Source of the DNA: Alphaproteobacteria bacterium
GTDB taxonomy: Bacteria; Pseudomonadota; Alphaproteobacteria; Sphingomonadales; JAKSBY01
Length of the DNA stretch: 33,381 nucleotides
Assembly: GCA_021774625.1 (NCBI GenBank)
Contig: JAJFIV010000003.1
Coordinates: forward strand, 1-33,381
Direction: 5' to 3'
In this document: positions 32,074 to 33,381 of the stretch, piece by piece
Layout of the letters: the number at the start of each line of letters is the position of its first letter
How positions within the stretch are numbered: the first letter of the stretch is position 1
Program-made: the position numbers and the translations under genes
The notes under the pieces: generated by a model
Seen by the model: only the letters and a program-made list of their open reading frames with translations
Databases searched by the model: none
Told to the model about the DNA's origin: nothing

Positions 32074-32547
32074 TCAGCGCAGCGCTCCGGCGAATTTGAT
32101 CAGGTCAGCAATCGCGGCCTTGAGGCGGGGGTTGCGGATGCCGTCAATGGCGAAGGCGAGTCTGAGCGCGGCGGCGGACGGGTAGGGGTTGCGGTCCCTG
32201 TCGGCGATGACGCGAAAGGGATCGGCCCCTGTTCGGCTTTCCCCCTCACCCTCCCGCTTATCCGCCGCTCCCTCCCTCTCCCCTTGGGGGAGAGGGTTGG
32301 GGTGAGGGGGCCTTTCCTCCACCCCCTCATAAAATGCACTGATCCCAACGCCCAGCACTGTCGCCAGACGCCACAGCATCCCGGCGGAAATGCGGTTACG
32401 GCCCAACTCATATTTCTGCACCTGCTGATAACTGACTCCGGCCTTTCCCCCCAATTCCCCCTGCGTCCAGCCCCGGTACAGCCGGAACGCGCGGAGCCGC
32501 TGCCCCACATAGCCGTCAATCCCCCGCCAGTCCGCCCGCTTTCCCAT
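32074..32547 (-). CDS. XRE-family regulator with an in-frame dispersed repeat
   Basis: A 157-residue protein with an N-terminal helix-turn-helix (about residues 14-72: VGQRLRAFRLYRGWTQGELG, VSYQQVQKYELGRNRISAG). Between the DNA-binding domain and the C-terminal helices (from about 128: AFAIDGIRNPRLKAAIADLI) lies PHPNPLPQGEREG. This peptide is the translation of a palindromic dispersed DNA repeat (32274-32296 and flanks), so the linker appears to have been expanded by an inserted repeat without breaking the frame. Target genes unknown. Confidence 0.75.
   Translation of the reverse strand: MGKRADWRGIDGYVGQRLRAFRLYRGWTQGELGGKAGVSYQQVQKYELGRNRISAGMLWRLATVLGVGISAFYEGVEERPPHPNPLPQGEREGAADKREGEGESRTGADPFRVIADRDRNPYPSAAALRLAFAIDGIRNPRLKAAIADLIKFAGALR
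32274..32296. repeat. REP-like palindrome inside the XRE gene
   Basis: CCCTCTCCCC (32274-32283) and GGGGAGAGGG (32287-32296) are perfect arms around TTG. The flanking GTTGGGGTGAGGGGG completes a repeat type commonly seen dispersed in proteobacterial genomes, whose translation gives PLPQGEREG-like peptides. It is unusual in lying within a reading frame. Confidence 0.75.
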
Positions 32548-32583
32548 CGCCTCTCCTGGTCCTTAAACTGTCCTTCCCGCCAG

Positions 32584-32644
32584 ATGCCCGTCTTCACGGG
32601 CATGACGGCCGGGGTTTATCCGTTCGCCCTGAGCCTGTCGAAAG
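32584..32644. repeat. Two further dispersed-repeat units
   Basis: A perfect hairpin ATGCCCGT/ACGGGCAT with a CTTC loop lies at 32584-32603. It is followed at 32621-32644 by CGTTCGCCCTGAGCCTGTCG and AAAG. Both resemble repeat units found scattered in intergenic regions of many proteobacteria. They lie just upstream of the XRE gene at 32074 and within 800 bp of a REP-associated transposase end. Confidence 0.6.
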
Positions 32645-32767
32645 ACGGGCCCCAACCGCCACCCCGCTGACTGTAGCAAACAAAATTCCCCATGCAACTT
32701 AAAAAAAGGCGATTTTCGCATTTTATAAAATCACAACAATAAGAGGCCCCAATCTTATGGGGGTCCT

Positions 32768-33010
32768 ATGACCGCTTCCGTTTACACAGAACGCTATATA
32801 AAATTCCGGAAATTGCTGGTTGCTTACCGCAAGAAAGCTGGTCTCACGCAAAAAGAGCTTGGCAAACTGATTGGCAAGCATCAGTCGGATGTATCAAAAT
32901 ATGAGCGTGGAGTGAGGCGGTTAGATGTTGTGGAAATGATTGCTATTGCAGAGGCGCTCGATGTTGATCCACATGGAATCATCACCAAAATTCATGATGT
33001 TAAATCTTAA
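32768..33010 (+). CDS. Small XRE-family helix-turn-helix regulator
   Basis: An 80-residue protein made almost wholly of one helix-turn-helix domain: YIKFRKLLVAYRKKAGLTQK, ELGKLIGKHQSDVSKYERGV and RRLDVVEMIAIAEALDVDP. Such one-domain regulators often accompany mobile elements or phage-like genes. Its surroundings (repeats, decayed gene, RAYT) are less conserved-looking and AT-richer than the core genes. No target can be named. Confidence 0.8.
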   Translation: MTASVYTERYIKFRKLLVAYRKKAGLTQKELGKLIGKHQSDVSKYERGVRRLDVVEMIAIAEALDVDPHGIITKIHDVKS

Positions 33011-33035
33011 TTCTCAATATTTTAAGCGATGCAGT

Positions 33036-33215
33036 TTAGTTGTTTGTTTCTTTTAGAGGGCCATCCCCAATAACGGCTGCTATTCGTTTTGTTAATGCGT
33101 CCCTTAAATCCTCGGGCGTTTCCCAGTCGATATGATTGAATTGCCTCGTGTCGAAATGAGCTTTTTTGAGCTGATCCCTTTGACATGTAAAAAAAACCGG
33201 AATTACGGTACCAGT
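33036..33215 (-). pseudogene. C-terminal remnant of an unidentified gene
   Basis: A reading frame without start codon on the minus strand reads TVIPVFFTCQRDQLKKAHFD, then TRQFNHIDWETPEDLRDALT and KRIAAVIGDGP, ending at 33036. It looks like the ordered C-terminal end of a real protein: alternating hydrophobic strand, amphipathic helices and ordinary codon use. It is cut off upstream by a stop at 33216-33218, next to the RAYT gene end. I do not recognise the family. The overlapping 68-codon frame beginning MHLVNW is in another frame and less protein-like. Confidence 0.5.
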
Positions 33216-33228
33216 TTACTAAATGCAC

Positions 33229-33381
33229 TTATTTATCACTGCGCGGCTTTGGTCCGCGTTTTTGGGGGGCGAGCGTTTGGCCGGTTTGTGTTTCCAGTCT
33301 TTTGATCCACTCCGCACTGCCAATCGGGCGGCCCGTTGTTTCCGATTGGCGAAGCGATTGCCAGGCCTTTGCCTCAGCAAA
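33229..33381 (-). CDS. REP-associated tyrosine transposase (RAYT), C-terminal end (partial)
   Basis: The last 50 residues of a gene entering from the right edge. WQSLRQSETTGRPIGSAEWI is followed by KRLETQTGQTLAPQKRGPKP and RSDK, then TAA at 33229. The pattern LR-xE-TGRPxGS...RLE--TG--L-P-KRGPKP is typical of the C-terminal tail of RAYT/Y1-transposase proteins (IS200/IS605-like). The HUH and catalytic tyrosine motifs lie outside the window. RAYTs are proposed to mobilise REP palindromes, several of which occur just to the left. Confidence 0.75.
   Translation of the reverse strand, partial: FAEAKAWQSLRQSETTGRPIGSAEWIKRLETQTGQTLAPQKRGPKPRSDK

Noticed and set aside
1-33381. CRISPR array or prophage
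   Set aside because: No regularly spaced repeats and no phage structural, integrase or cas genes are visible.

Overview
The window looks like the chromosome of an alphaproteobacterium. The evidence is the CtrA cell-cycle regulator, its phosphotransferase ChpT, an alpha-type SspB, an alphaproteobacterial hopanoid locus and a Usg-family protein. The genus cannot be fixed from the sequence; Rhodospirillales-, Kordiimonadales- or Emcibacterales-like lineages would all fit.

Layout. 1-320: an IS5-family transposase running off the left edge abuts a 174-bp miniature inverted-repeat element. 318-2469: a small ribbon-helix-helix protein, fumC and sspB, all on the minus strand. 2679-18155: a hopanoid lipid locus. 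On the minus strand hpnM is followed by a sulfotransferase, a paraoxonase-like lactonase and an HpnA-type epimerase. hpnN, ispH and hpnH are on the plus strand. A minus-strand run dxs-hpnD-hpnE-shc-hpnG converges on hpnH. Dxs and IspH belong to the isoprenoid precursor pathway, HpnD and HpnE act towards squalene, Shc cyclises it, HpnH adds adenosine, HpnG removes adenine, and HpnM/HpnN handle transport. hpnC is not in the window. 18707-20059: a secreted amidohydrolase. 20060-21389: an accessory patch with a truncated IS3-family element, an orphan copy of the miniature-element end, a ParD/ParE-type toxin-antitoxin pair with a palindromic operator, and tRNA-Leu(UAA). 21730-29293: ctrA (+) facing a minus-strand run chpT, cheA, cheW, cheY, cheB, cheR. 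29425-31840: cysQ, a LysE-type exporter, usg, a small zinc-ribbon protein and a cold-shock protein. 32074-33381: two XRE-type regulators among dispersed palindromic repeats, a decayed gene end, and the 3' end of a REP-associated tyrosine transposase (RAYT) leaving the window.

Most interesting points. (1) The hpnM operon carries a sulfotransferase, a lactonase with all six paraoxonase calcium ligands and an HpnA-type epimerase, which suggests an undescribed lipid-tailoring branch. (2) CheA contains an internal segment that reads like a truncated globin without the proximal histidine, plus a second CheW-like domain and a C-terminal receiver. (3) CtrA has valine where its DNA-binding domain normally has a conserved aspartate. 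(4) A TA-flanked miniature element whose ends begin with GAGTC, a CcrM-type methylation site, has an exact 25-bp end copy 20 kb away inside an IS3 remnant. (5) A palindromic dispersed repeat lies in frame inside a regulator gene, within 1 kb of a RAYT gene.
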